A stretch of 64,000 nucleotides of DNA, from positions 868,001 to 932,000 of the forward strand of contig OY969813.1 in assembly GCA_963703355.1 (NCBI GenBank), read 5' to 3'. Shown in pieces: positions 52,987 to 61,396 of the stretch (its first letter is position 1; every line of letters begins with the position of its first letter). The stretch is from Puia sp963703355. Lineage in GTDB: Bacteria; Bacteroidota; Bacteroidia; Chitinophagales; Chitinophagaceae. The notes beneath the pieces were generated by a model that searched no databases, was not told where the DNA came from, and saw only the letters and a list, made by a program, of their open reading frames with translations. A program made the position numbers and the translations under genes.

Positions 52987-55322
52987 AAAGAAATCCGGAA
53001 ACAGAAATTACTGGTAAACCAATAGACCGTGTGGATGGGCGACTGAAAGTCACGGGGGCTGCAACCTATTCTGCTGAATTCAACATTCCTGATCTCGTTT
53101 ACGGTGTCATGATCACCAGCACGATCACGAAAGGACATATCAATCAGATCGATCCCACGCAGGCAATGAAATTACCGGGAGTGCTCAATGTACTTACGTA
53201 TAAAAATTCTCTGAATCTGCATTTTCCACAGGGTTCAGATCCGGGTTCAGGAAAATATGCGGAGAAGGACCTTCTTCCCTTGCAAAGTGACCGGATTTTC
53301 TACGACGGACAGGCCATTGCAGTGGTGATTGCTGAAACGTTTGAAAAAGCAGAACAGGCAGCCGCCCTTGTAAATATCAGTTATGCTCCGGATGAACCTG
53401 TCACAGAACTGGAGAAAAATCTGGGAAAAGCATACAAGCCGAAATCCGGATTGGGGGGCGCACAGCTGGAGCAAAAACGTGGACAACCAGATGCAGCATA
53501 CGCTGCTGCATCGGTCAAATCTGATCATACGTATACAACGCCGGTGTATCATCACAATGCCATGGAACCGCATGCCACCATTGCGCAGTGGAATGGAGAT
53601 GAACTGATAATATATGATTCTACCCAGTCCGTTTTTGGTTCACGCAATCTGCTTTCCAACATGCTCGGTGTGCCGCAGGATAAAATTCGCCTCGTTTCTT
53701 TATTCATTGGAGGGGGGTTCGGGTCCAAAGGATTTTCATGGCCGAATACCGTCATGACCTGCATGGCGGCTAAACTTGTTAACCGTCCCGTGAAACTCGT
53801 TCTTGCCCGCCAGCAAATGTTTTCCACCGCGGGTCGGCGCACACAAACCATTCAGCGGGTTCAACTGGGTGCAGACGATGGAGGAAAATTATCTGCGCTC
53901 AAACACGATTCTATTTCAGAAACTTCCTTTGTGGATGAATTCACCGAATCATGTGGTTTTGCCAGCATCATGATATATGAAACGCCGAATGCGTCGATCA
54001 GTCATAGTCTGGTTCGCCTGAACCGTGGCACTCCCTGTCCGATGCGAGCACCCGGAGAAGCTCCCGGAAGTTTTGCCATTGAAATGGCGATGGATGAAAT
54101 GGCTGAACAATTGAAAATGGACCCTATCGTTTTTCGCCTCGCCAACTATACAGAAGCAGATCCGCAAAAGAAAAAACCTTTCTCTTCAAAATATTTACGC
54201 GATTGTTATACGCGGGGTGCGGAACTCATTGGATGGTCAAAGCGATCTGCTGTTCCGGGCTCCGTAAAACAGGGAAATTTGTTGGTTGGATATGGCATGG
54301 CAACAGCAACCTACCCGGCAAACCGGAGCGCTTCTACAGCAAAAGCCATACTGCTGGCCAATGGAAATGCAGAAATGGAATGTTGTACACAGGATATCGG
54401 TACCGGAACATATACGGTGATGACACAGATCGCCGCAGATGCGTTGGGTTTGCCGGTTGAAAAAATCAACATGAAACTGGGCGACACGAATTATCCAAAG
54501 GGCGCCAATTCCGGTGGCTCGCAGGTATCTGCGAGTGTCGGTCCCGCTATTCGTGCTGCTGGGCTGGGACTGATCGAGAAACTAATCATCCTGTCAATCG
54601 GCGATCCCGCATCGCCTTTATATGGTGCGAAAAAAGAAGATATCTCCCAACAGGATGGTCGTCTTTTTTTAAAATCACAAACGGATAAGGGTGAAAGTTA
54701 TATTACCATATTAAATCGGTCGGCATTACCAAAACTCGAAGCAGAGGCTATTACAGAAGCATCTACAAGGGAACAGACAGAAGCCAGTCAGCCTGCTGAA
54801 GGAAGCAAAGAAGCTGCGGTAAAAGAGGAAAGTAAAAAAAACGAAGCAGTACAGGAAGATGAAAAAGTGAATCGCAAGGATTATTCATTCCACTCGTTCG
54901 GCGCACAGTTTGTACGCGTACTTGTGGACCCTGATCTCATGACCATACATATCGATAAAGCCGTTGCTGTAATGGATATTGGTAAAGTATTAAATCTGAA
55001 GACGGCGAAAAATCAAATCATGGGTGGAATGATTTTCGGCATGGGTATGGCATTAATGGAAGAAACAAAATACGATCCCAACCGCGGCAGAGTAGTTACG
55101 AAAGATTTAGCCAACTACCTGGTACCCGTACACGCAGATATGCCCGAATTTGATGTTGAATTTCTCGATAAACCCGACCCGTTTATTTCTCCTATTGGTG
55201 CCCGTGGTATCGGAGAGATTGGAATTACCGGAATGGCAGCCGCCGTGGCGAATGCAATTTTTAACGCAACAGGCAAACGCGTCCGTGATCTGCCGATTAC
55301 ATTAGACAAACTAATAAGCTGA
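52983..55322 (+). CDS. paoC: Molybdenum-cofactor catalytic subunit (PaoC-like)
   Basis: 779 residues of the xanthine-dehydrogenase family. N-terminal RVDGRLKVTGAATYSAEF, the middle FIGGGFGSKGFSWPNTVM and the cofactor-binding APGEAPGSFAIEMAMDEMA are visible; the C-terminal GARGIGEIGITGMAAAVANA contains the base Glu of the active site. A low-complexity insert of about 45 residues rich in Glu, Ala and Lys sits near residue 586-630. Oxidises aldehydes or related substrates using Moco with a cytosine dinucleotide form, consistent with the MocA gene nearby. Exported with the TAT-bearing subunit. Confidence 0.94.
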   Translation: MKRNPETEITGKPIDRVDGRLKVTGAATYSAEFNIPDLVYGVMITSTITKGHINQIDPTQAMKLPGVLNVLTYKNSLNLHFPQGSDPGSGKYAEKDLLPLQSDRIFYDGQAIAVVIAETFEKAEQAAALVNISYAPDEPVTELEKNLGKAYKPKSGLGGAQLEQKRGQPDAAYAAASVKSDHTYTTPVYHHNAMEPHATIAQWNGDELIIYDSTQSVFGSRNLLSNMLGVPQDKIRLVSLFIGGGFGSKGFSWPNTVMTCMAAKLVNRPVKLVLARQQMFSTAGRRTQTIQRVQLGADDGGKLSALKHDSISETSFVDEFTESCGFASIMIYETPNASISHSLVRLNRGTPCPMRAPGEAPGSFAIEMAMDEMAEQLKMDPIVFRLANYTEADPQKKKPFSSKYLRDCYTRGAELIGWSKRSAVPGSVKQGNLLVGYGMATATYPANRSASTAKAILLANGNAEMECCTQDIGTGTYTVMTQIAADALGLPVEKINMKLGDTNYPKGANSGGSQVSASVGPAIRAAGLGLIEKLIILSIGDPASPLYGAKKEDISQQDGRLFLKSQTDKGESYITILNRSALPKLEAEAITEASTREQTEASQPAEGSKEAAVKEESKKNEAVQEDEKVNRKDYSFHSFGAQFVRVLVDPDLMTIHIDKAVAVMDIGKVLNLKTAKNQIMGGMIFGMGMALMEETKYDPNRGRVVTKDLANYLVPVHADMPEFDVEFLDKPDPFISPIGARGIGEIGITGMAAAVANAIFNATGKRVRDLPITLDKLIS

Positions 55323-55528
55323 ATGATTAGCCATACGCTTTATTAAAATGAAAGCTATTCCTGTTGAAATTGCTGCACCACCAGTCGTGATTGCGGCCGG
55401 CGGGAAGAAGTAAATAAATTCCAAAACGGATTGGATGATTTCGTCTATCCGGCCATACCGAAAAGATGACCCGCAGCATGGAGAATTATAATGATTGAAG
55501 CAATGCGTAACAGTATTTTTGGTTTCAC
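55314..55528 (-). pseudogene. Remnant of an LIC_13387-like membrane protein
   Basis: A GTG start at 55528 gives MKPKILLRIASIIIILHAAG then HLFGMAG and a stop, matching the N-terminus of a family of small membrane proteins of Bacteroidota (LLRIAS...LHxxGHxFG). About 40 codons later another frame of the same strand reads EFIYFFPPAAITTGGAAIST and ends in KRMANHSAY and a stop at 55314, like the last helix of such proteins. The middle (about 70 residues) is missing and the frame is broken. The remnant overlaps the convergent paoC end by nine bases. Confidence 0.45.
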
Positions 55529-55795
55529 TTTAATCTCCTTTTTATTAAAATAGTGTGCCTATTGATAAAGTTAAAGCGGTTTGACGAGGTCACCCGTTTT
55601 GAATGATTATCTCATGAAGCATTTTTTTTGCATAATCAATATTTTAAAAAATGTTGAAAAAATATATTAAAGCTGTATTTTTTACTTCTGCAGCGACGAA
55701 TATAAAAATTAAGCTTTCGCAGTTGATAACAGATCACTTCTAGTGGTTGTTATCTGTCTGTTGAAAGTTTTCCGCCATCCGTCAACCGTCAACCG
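55529..55795. other. Intergenic region with hairpin and heptamer repeat
   Basis: 267 bases, very AT-rich at its left. GATAACA at about 55720 and TGTTATC near 55750 flank CACT/AGTG to form a stem-loop that may act as terminator for the cofactor operon or for paoC. Its right edge is the CCGTCAA repeat. No gene is seen. Confidence 0.45.
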
Positions 55796-55803
55796 TCAAC
55801 CGT
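55779..55803. repeat. CCGTCAA heptamer tandem repeat overlapping the moaCB stop
   Basis: Three perfect seven-base copies (55779, 55786, 55793) plus the start of a fourth. On the minus strand the unit is TTGACGG, and the stop codon TGA of the MoaC-MogA fusion at 55796 lies inside the first copy. The seven-base period equals that of the large array near 38.2 kb. Confidence 0.85.
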
Positions 55804-56707
55804 GTTTATCCCCTTCACGCACTGCAAACAAATGAAGAACCTGCGGAAAGAGCGCGTTGATGGTATCAATGGATCCGGCGACTGATCCCGGAAGTGTGAT
55901 CACCAGACTATTTTTAATAAAACCCGCAACACCACGCGATAACATGGCATAAGGCGTTCGTTCCTGTCCGTAATGACGGGCCGCTTCCATGATACCCGGA
56001 ATTTCTATTTCAAGGAGCGGTTCAATCGCATCAGGTGTGAGGTCTTTGGGCGAAAGCCCCGTTCCTCCGGTAAATAAAATCAGTTCATATCCCTGATCGC
56101 TGTATTTGATGGCCTCCTGTTGAATTAAATGAAAATCATCGGGAACCATTTCATACGAAGTATTCATGATTCCGTATTCTTTTAATTTGTCGATCACTAT
56201 TTTGCCTGACTTATCTTCTGCATTTCCTTTTGAAATGCTGTCAGAACAAACTATCACCGCGCAGCGAATCGCGTCAGTCTGTTTTTTTCTGTAGTCAGTT
56301 TTTCCTCCTGATTTTTTCTCCAGTTTTATAGAAACGATTTCAATTCCTTTGTCGAGTGGCTTTAGCATATCATAGATCGTCAGTGCCACAATGGAAGCGC
56401 CATGCATCGCTTCCACCTCCACTCCTGTTTTATAGATGGTATGCACTTCAACCGAAATGTAAATGGAAAGCTTTTCAGTTTTATAACTGATCGCGGCAAA
56501 CTCAATAGGAATAGGATGACAATCCGGAATAACATCCGGGGTTTTTTTTATTGCGAGCAAACCCGCCGCTCTCGAGAATTCAAATACATCGCCTTTGGGA
56601 ACAGATTTGTTTATTACCGCATCCATGGCGCTTTGATCCGATAACCGAACGATTGCCGTGGCGACGGCTTTTCTGAGCGTGGATGTCTTTAACAAAATAT
56701 CTTTCAT
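55796..56707 (-). CDS. moaCB: MoaC-MogA(MoaB) fusion: molybdenum cofactor biosynthesis
   Basis: 303 residues with two domains. Residues 1-145 are MoaC (cyclic pyranopterin monophosphate synthase), with KTPDVIPDCHPIPIEF and VHTIYKTGVEVEAMHGAS. Residues about 150-300 are MogA/MoaB (molybdopterin adenylyltransferase), with AVIVCSDSISKGNAEDKSG and LILFTGGTGLSPKDLTPDA. The GTGLSPKDxTPDA is the MPT-binding motif. Thus two non-consecutive steps (cPMP closure and adenylation) are in one chain. Overlaps moaE by 4 bases at its start. Its stop lies in the heptamer repeat. Confidence 0.95.
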   Translation of the reverse strand: MKDILLKTSTLRKAVATAIVRLSDQSAMDAVINKSVPKGDVFEFSRAAGLLAIKKTPDVIPDCHPIPIEFAAISYKTEKLSIYISVEVHTIYKTGVEVEAMHGASIVALTIYDMLKPLDKGIEIVSIKLEKKSGGKTDYRKKQTDAIRCAVIVCSDSISKGNAEDKSGKIVIDKLKEYGIMNTSYEMVPDDFHLIQQEAIKYSDQGYELILFTGGTGLSPKDLTPDAIEPLLEIEIPGIMEAARHYGQERTPYAMLSRGVAGFIKNSLVITLPGSVAGSIDTINALFPQVLHLFAVREGDKHG

Positions 56708-57150
56708 ACAGGCTGGTTAATTTTCCATTGAAAACTGTCGTCTTCAAAAATTTCCTTACCCCAGATGGGAAGTTCCGCTTTAAGACGCTCAACGATTTCG
56801 GAACAGGCATCTATAGCCGCTTTGCGGTGCCGGGCAGAAGTAAAAACAAACAAACAGATTTCCCCCGCTTTAATCTCTCCGATCGTGTGATATACATGCA
56901 TACAGGTAAGCGAATATTTTTCAATGATCGTTTCCCGTATTGCCGTCATCTGTTCTAAAGCCATTTGTTCATAGCTGGTATAATCAACAGCAATAACTTT
57001 TTTGCCCCCAACAACATCGGCCCTCACCTGGCCAAGGAAAATACTATGTCCGCCAATTTCGGTTTTCGACTGGTGCTCAGCGATTTTTTCTCCGATGAAA
57101 ACCGCAGAAATGGCACCCTTAACAAATATGTTTTTTATTGTATGATTCAT
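56704..57150 (-). CDS. moaE: MoaE, molybdopterin synthase catalytic subunit
   Basis: 148 residues, the usual length. GAISAVFIGEKIAEHQS at the start, GGHSIFLGQVRADVV, and the conserved KAEIPxWGKE-like end (RLKAELPIWGKEIFED) with its catalytic Lys. Transfers sulfur from MoaD thiocarboxylate to cPMP to make molybdopterin. Starts at the base where moaD stops (TAATG-type overlap), so the two subunits are translated together. Confidence 0.95.
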   Translation of the reverse strand: MNHTIKNIFVKGAISAVFIGEKIAEHQSKTEIGGHSIFLGQVRADVVGGKKVIAVDYTSYEQMALEQMTAIRETIIEKYSLTCMHVYHTIGEIKAGEICLFVFTSARHRKAAIDACSEIVERLKAELPIWGKEIFEDDSFQWKINQPV

Positions 57151-57392
57151 TATCCTCCGGAATACGGTGGTAGCAACGCAAGTTCTTTGTCATCATGAAT
57201 GATCGTATTGTTCTGCACAATGGTTTTATCAACGGCAATCAGATAATGAAGTTCATGAAGTGTTGGAAAGCGCTTGTTCATAACTTGTTTGAGTTCATCC
57301 GTATCTTTAACGTCCAGGAATATCTCCGAACTGCCAACGATCTGTTTAAGTTGTCCGAATAGTTGAATTTTTACTGCCATAATAATTTCCAT
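57150..57392 (-). CDS. moaD: MoaD, molybdopterin synthase sulfur-carrier subunit
   Basis: 80 residues of ubiquitin-like fold beginning MEIIMAVKIQLFGQLKQIVG and ending PPYSGG; the C-terminal Gly-Gly is the thiocarboxylate site. Activated by a MoeB/ThiF-type adenylyltransferase not found in the window. It overlaps the end of the TSUP gene by 22 bases and is followed at once by moaE. Confidence 0.93.
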   Translation of the reverse strand: MEIIMAVKIQLFGQLKQIVGSSEIFLDVKDTDELKQVMNKRFPTLHELHYLIAVDKTIVQNNTIIHDDKELALLPPYSGG

Positions 57393-58105
57393 GCTGCGAT
57401 CATTAAAACAATAGCCAGTAGATTTTTAAGTACCGTTTGCGGAAATTTAATGGAGCCCATATAAGCGCCACATAAGCCACCAGCAAAAGCAACACCCACA
57501 TATCCCAGCATTTCCGTGCTAAACTGAATTCCCCTGGTAAACTGTCCCGCCAATCCCGCCACCGAGTTTACAAAAATAAACAACGCACTGAGGGCGGCCG
57601 TCTGTTTCTGGTTGGTCCATTTCAATAAAAGAAGGATGGGTGAAAGAATAATACCGCCACCAATGCCAATCATACCCGACAAAAACCCGATCACCGCGCC
57701 AATCAGTAATGACAGATATACATTGGCAGGTTTCATGTCTTTCGGATCCGTATTTTTAAAAAACAGAAAACGACAGATGGGTATGATCAGAAAAAGGCCC
57801 AGCATTGTTTTATACACGGGATCCTGAATAGCCACTCTTCCCCCCAGAAAAGCCATCGGTATGGAAAGGACAACCAGGGGCAAAAATAATTTCCATTTAA
57901 AATATCGTCCCCGGTAAAACTGAATAAAGGAAACCATCGATACAAAAAGGTTCAACAGCAGCGCGGTGGGTTTCATTACGGCAGGACTGAAACTAAACAA
58001 TGCCATCAGCGCCAGATAACCACTCGCACCTCCGTGGCCAACAGAAGCATAGAGGAATGCAATGATAAAAAGCAACAGATAAAATAAAGGAAGTGACGTC
58101 GCCAT
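57371..58105 (-). CDS. TSUP (TauE/SafE) membrane permease in the cofactor operon
   Basis: 244 residues with about eight hydrophobic helices. The family hallmark GHGGASGYLALMALF is near the start and the mirrored GIGGGIILSPILLLLKW in the second half. TSUP proteins carry sulfite, sulfonates, sulfoacetate or related anions across the inner membrane. Here it is locked between moeA and moaD by 7-base spacing and 22-base overlap, so a sulfur or oxyanion (molybdate) related role is possible; no ModABC permease is seen. Inference only. Confidence 0.9.
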   Translation of the reverse strand: MATSLPLFYLLLFIIAFLYASVGHGGASGYLALMALFSFSPAVMKPTALLLNLFVSMVSFIQFYRGRYFKWKLFLPLVVLSIPMAFLGGRVAIQDPVYKTMLGLFLIIPICRFLFFKNTDPKDMKPANVYLSLLIGAVIGFLSGMIGIGGGIILSPILLLLKWTNQKQTAALSALFIFVNSVAGLAGQFTRGIQFSTEMLGYVGVAFAGGLCGAYMGSIKFPQTVLKNLLAIVLMIAAWKLLWQ

Positions 58106-58112
58106 CGATTTT

Positions 58113-59303
58113 TTATTTGGGGAGCATCCGCACCATTACGGTTTCTCCTTTCTCATAGGTCAGTTTGTTTTCATCCAGGCACACCAGACAATTCGCCGTG
58201 GAAAATGAGCGCAGACGGTAAGATTCCTGTGCTTCCAGAATCTCCACTTCACCGTTTTCTATAAATGCCTTCAAAAACTGTGTCAACCCCTTCACTTTTT
58301 TAAAATCATCTTTCAATACCGCGGAGATAAGCTCCTCCTGAGGCAGGTGCAACATATATCGTATGGCAGGCAGCACATATTCGTAAAAACAACTGACCAC
58401 AGAGGCCGGATTACCGGGTAGTCCAAAGATGATGGTATTTTCTTTCGTGCCAAAATATAGCGGCTTGCCCGGCTTTTGTTTCACGCGGTGAAATTTGCAA
58501 TGAACACCCGCGCGATCTGCCGCCTGCCGAACAAAATCGTAGTCACCTACACTCACACCGCCGGTTAGAATCACCAGATCACTGTTATGTATGGCGGCCG
58601 ACAAAGCCTGCTCAATAATTTCCAGATTGTCTTGAACATATAAGGTGGCTCCCATGTTTTCAGCGAAAGGTTTCAACGCTGCCTTCAGAAAGAAAACATT
58701 GGATTCATAAACCTGGCCCGCCAGCAAAGGAACCCCGGGTCTCTGCAATTCATTGCCGGTTGTAATGATGCGAATCACCAGACGCGGATATACCCGCAAA
58801 GCTTCCAGACCGAGACTGGCCAGCAATCCAACAACAGGCGCGGTTATGACGGTTCCTTTTTTCAAAACGAGTTCATCTTTCTTCAGTTCGGATCCGCGTT
58901 TCCTTACGTGTGTTCCCTTTTGAATATGCGTATCGGTAACCTGAATTCCGGCAGGATGTACGGCTACTTTTTCCTGCATTACGATGGTATCCGCTCCGTA
59001 GGGAAGCGGTGCACCGGTAAAAATGCGCATGGCATGATTCCTCCGCAAGGTTTCCGGTTGTGCATGACCGGCAGCAATAACACCCTGTACAATCATCGGA
59101 CTTTCGATATCGTCTGCATACACCGCATAACCGTCCATCGACGACTGGTCAAAAGCGGGGATATCCAGCGGCGAAAAAATATCTTCAGCGATGACCATGC
59201 CCAGCGATCTGGACACATCCCGGTAAGCAGGATGTACGCGCGACAAACTCGCAGCTATCAGCGCGCGCGCCTGATTCACCGAAATAAGTTCATTTGATTC
59301 CAT
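58113..59303 (-). CDS. moeA: MoeA, molybdopterin molybdenumtransferase
   Basis: 396 residues from the ATG at 59303, which shares bases with the preceding TAA (TAATG), so I prefer it to the ATG at 59342 inside the upstream gene. MoeA blocks: SLGMVIAEDIFSPLDIPAFD, MDGYAVYADD, IFTGAPLPYGADTIVMQE and GGVSVGDYDFV, with FGLPGNPASVVSCFYEYVLP. It inserts molybdate into adenylated molybdopterin. Cytoplasmic; next to the TSUP permease gene. Confidence 0.95.
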   Translation of the reverse strand: MESNELISVNQARALIAASLSRVHPAYRDVSRSLGMVIAEDIFSPLDIPAFDQSSMDGYAVYADDIESPMIVQGVIAAGHAQPETLRRNHAMRIFTGAPLPYGADTIVMQEKVAVHPAGIQVTDTHIQKGTHVRKRGSELKKDELVLKKGTVITAPVVGLLASLGLEALRVYPRLVIRIITTGNELQRPGVPLLAGQVYESNVFFLKAALKPFAENMGATLYVQDNLEIIEQALSAAIHNSDLVILTGGVSVGDYDFVRQAADRAGVHCKFHRVKQKPGKPLYFGTKENTIIFGLPGNPASVVSCFYEYVLPAIRYMLHLPQEELISAVLKDDFKKVKGLTQFLKAFIENGEVEILEAQESYRLRSFSTANCLVCLDENKLTYEKGETVMVRMLPK

Positions 59304-59812
59304 TAGTTCCGCTGGCGGTGAATGATAATTTTGTTCAGCCATTTAACATAGCGTCTGCCGGTTGCTTTATCGGTGGGTGTGATCAATGCGATGCGATCGT
59401 CCAGTTGCGTTGCATTCACTGCATTCTTGCTGGTAATGATCATCACGTGATTTCCGGTTTCACTATTGAAAATTTCATTCCAGGAAAAAATCACATGGTA
59501 TCCATCGGTTGCCTGGCATTCGATATAGTATTCGCTCAACACTTTGGGATTTTCATTATTGAACGGAATGGCCGAAAGAATATCTTTGAGTAATACACCT
59601 TGTATATTTTTCATCAGTCCCTTCGGCTGCATGTCGTGCCCGTAAATGCGGAGACTGTCCACGTGCACAGTAGAATAACCGGAGACCTTGGCAATGTCGA
59701 TTGTTTCGGGTTTTAAAACCTCTCCGGATACCATGATACTTTCACTGTTATTTTGTGCGCCTAAAGCGAGAGGTAATAAAAAACAAAAACAGATAGCCAG
59801 TATAAATTTCAT
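59303..59812 (-). CDS. Secreted molybdopterin-oxidoreductase-fold protein
   Basis: 169 residues with a signal peptide (MKFILAICFCFLLPLALGAQ). The mature part resembles the core of the sulfite-oxidase molybdopterin-binding fold: VSGEVLKPETIDIAKVSGYS, LKDILSAIPF and the C-terminal RYVKWLNKIIIHRQ. The conserved Cys ligand of Mo in sulfite oxidases is not visible, and a full enzyme is 2-3 times longer. It may be a small ligand-binding protein that works with the periplasmic molybdoenzymes. It lies between moaA (8 bases) and moeA (overlap). Confidence 0.75.
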   Translation of the reverse strand: MKFILAICFCFLLPLALGAQNNSESIMVSGEVLKPETIDIAKVSGYSTVHVDSLRIYGHDMQPKGLMKNIQGVLLKDILSAIPFNNENPKVLSEYYIECQATDGYHVIFSWNEIFNSETGNHVMIITSKNAVNATQLDDRIALITPTDKATGRRYVKWLNKIIIHRQRN

Positions 59813-59820
59813 AAAATAAT

Positions 59821-60801
59821 TTAACCTCCGATGGTGATCATGGGGCGGTTGTGTATGGAAATGGCATCCAGTTTTTCGAACGTGCCCGAAAACTGACCAC
59901 CGAGTTCTTTGGCTTTTGAACGAATGGAGGCATGTATGCGTGCTGACACATCTTCCTGATTTCTCAGTGCTGTCAGCAAATCCGTTTCGCCTTCAGAAAA
60001 AAGGCAATTCTTCAGTTTACCATCTGCAGTGAGTCGCATGCGGTTACAGCCACTACAGAACGGAGCACTCATGGTGCTGATGATGGCGAACGTGCCGGCA
60101 TGGCCAGGTACCATAAAATGTTTCGCTGTATCGTGTACATCATTTTCAACCGCCAGGAATTCAAACTGTGTTGAGATCTCTGATAACATATCCTGCATGG
60201 AAAAAACTTTGTTGCCCGTCCACCGGTTGCCTTCGAATGGCATAAATTCAATAAAACGAATCTGTACAGGAATATGGGTGGTCCATCGGATAAAATCATT
60301 GATCTCCTGTTCATTAAAACCTCTCATCACGACCACATTTATCTTTACGTGAAATCCGTGATGAAGCAGGAGTTCTATATTGCTGCGCACCCGATGAAAA
60401 AGATCACGGCGCGTAACCAATAGGAATTTGTCGGGCTGCAAAGTGTCCAGACTGATATTGATCGTTCGGATACTTGACGATTTGAGCACATCGATAAATT
60501 CGTGAATCCTCGTCGCATTGGTGGTCATCACCAGTTCCACGGGCAACCGGCTCAGCGACTCTATGATTTTCGCGGCATCTTTTCGCACCAGTGGTTCACC
60601 ACCGGTCAATCTGATTTTTGTTACACCTTCCGCTACGAAAATCCTGGAGAGTTGTTCCACTTCCGACGTTTGCATCAGTTGCGAGGCTGGTGCGAAATCA
60701 TATGTTTCATCCGGCATACAATAAAAGCAGCGCAGGTTGCAGTTATCCGTTAAGGATATCCGCAGATAATTATGAATCCGTCCAAAGTCATCCTGAATCA
60801 T
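59821..60801 (-). CDS. moaA: MoaA, GTP 3',8-cyclase
   Basis: 326 residues, usual length. The radical SAM cluster is Cys21, Cys25 and Cys28 in CNLRCFYCMPDE; the second cluster lies in PFCSGCNRMRLTADGKLKNC near the end. KIRLTGGEPLVRKD and the C-terminal Gly-Gly (MITIGG) complete the set. It converts GTP to the 8-cyclo nucleotide that MoaC closes to cPMP. Four bases downstream of mocA. Confidence 0.97.
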   Translation of the reverse strand: MIQDDFGRIHNYLRISLTDNCNLRCFYCMPDETYDFAPASQLMQTSEVEQLSRIFVAEGVTKIRLTGGEPLVRKDAAKIIESLSRLPVELVMTTNATRIHEFIDVLKSSSIRTINISLDTLQPDKFLLVTRRDLFHRVRSNIELLLHHGFHVKINVVVMRGFNEQEINDFIRWTTHIPVQIRFIEFMPFEGNRWTGNKVFSMQDMLSEISTQFEFLAVENDVHDTAKHFMVPGHAGTFAIISTMSAPFCSGCNRMRLTADGKLKNCLFSEGETDLLTALRNQEDVSARIHASIRSKAKELGGQFSGTFEKLDAISIHNRPMITIGG

Positions 60802-60805
60802 GATC

Positions 60806-61396
60806 TTATTTTATTTCGGCAATCAACTTTTCGTAATCCGCTTTCGTGTCAATATCAATGTTTCCCTTTTCAAATTCGATAGGACTAACGTCGTCCATAT
60901 TCAATTGTACGATTTTTTTAGCTCCCTCATTACCACTCAGAGATGTCAAATCGTTGAAATAATGTTTACCGAATAATACCGGCGTACCCAATGTATGTGC
61001 ATAGGAGCAGGCAATAATTCCTTTCCCCGATTTTTCTTTCAGTTGCAGCATCTTTCCAAATAGTTCGGACGAAACATGGGGCTGATCACTTACCGCCAGG
61101 ATAACTGAATGAACATCTGAAAGCAATAGTCGTTTGATACCCGCAGCAATTCCTGTTCCCATACCGTCGGACCAGTTTTCATTATAAACAATATCGACCC
61201 CCATAACCGATATACTCCGCGTGATAAGGTCTGACGCATACCCTGTGACACAGATCACCGGTTCCAGGTTTGCATGTTTAGCCTCCCCGATGATATGCTG
61301 TAAAAAAGTTTTGTTTTTATACATCATCAACTGTTTGGGTTCTCCCATTCTGGTTGAATTTCCTGCAGCCAATATGATGATTCCTGTTTTACTCAT
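60806..61396 (-). CDS. mocA: MocA-like molybdenum cofactor cytidylyltransferase
   Basis: 196 residues. Nucleotidyltransferase fold with the signature LAAGNSTRMGEPKQLMMYKN at residues 9-28, VSDQPHVSSELFGKM and the GNEGAKKIVQLN region. It adds CMP to Moco, giving MCD, the form used by PaoABC-type and IorAB-type enzymes. Start overlaps the XdhC gene by 8 bases. Works with XdhC and the molybdoenzymes on both sides. Confidence 0.9.
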   Translation of the reverse strand: MSKTGIIILAAGNSTRMGEPKQLMMYKNKTFLQHIIGEAKHANLEPVICVTGYASDLITRSISVMGVDIVYNENWSDGMGTGIAAGIKRLLLSDVHSVILAVSDQPHVSSELFGKMLQLKEKSGKGIIACSYAHTLGTPVLFGKHYFNDLTSLSGNEGAKKIVQLNMDDVSPIEFEKGNIDIDTKADYEKLIAEIK

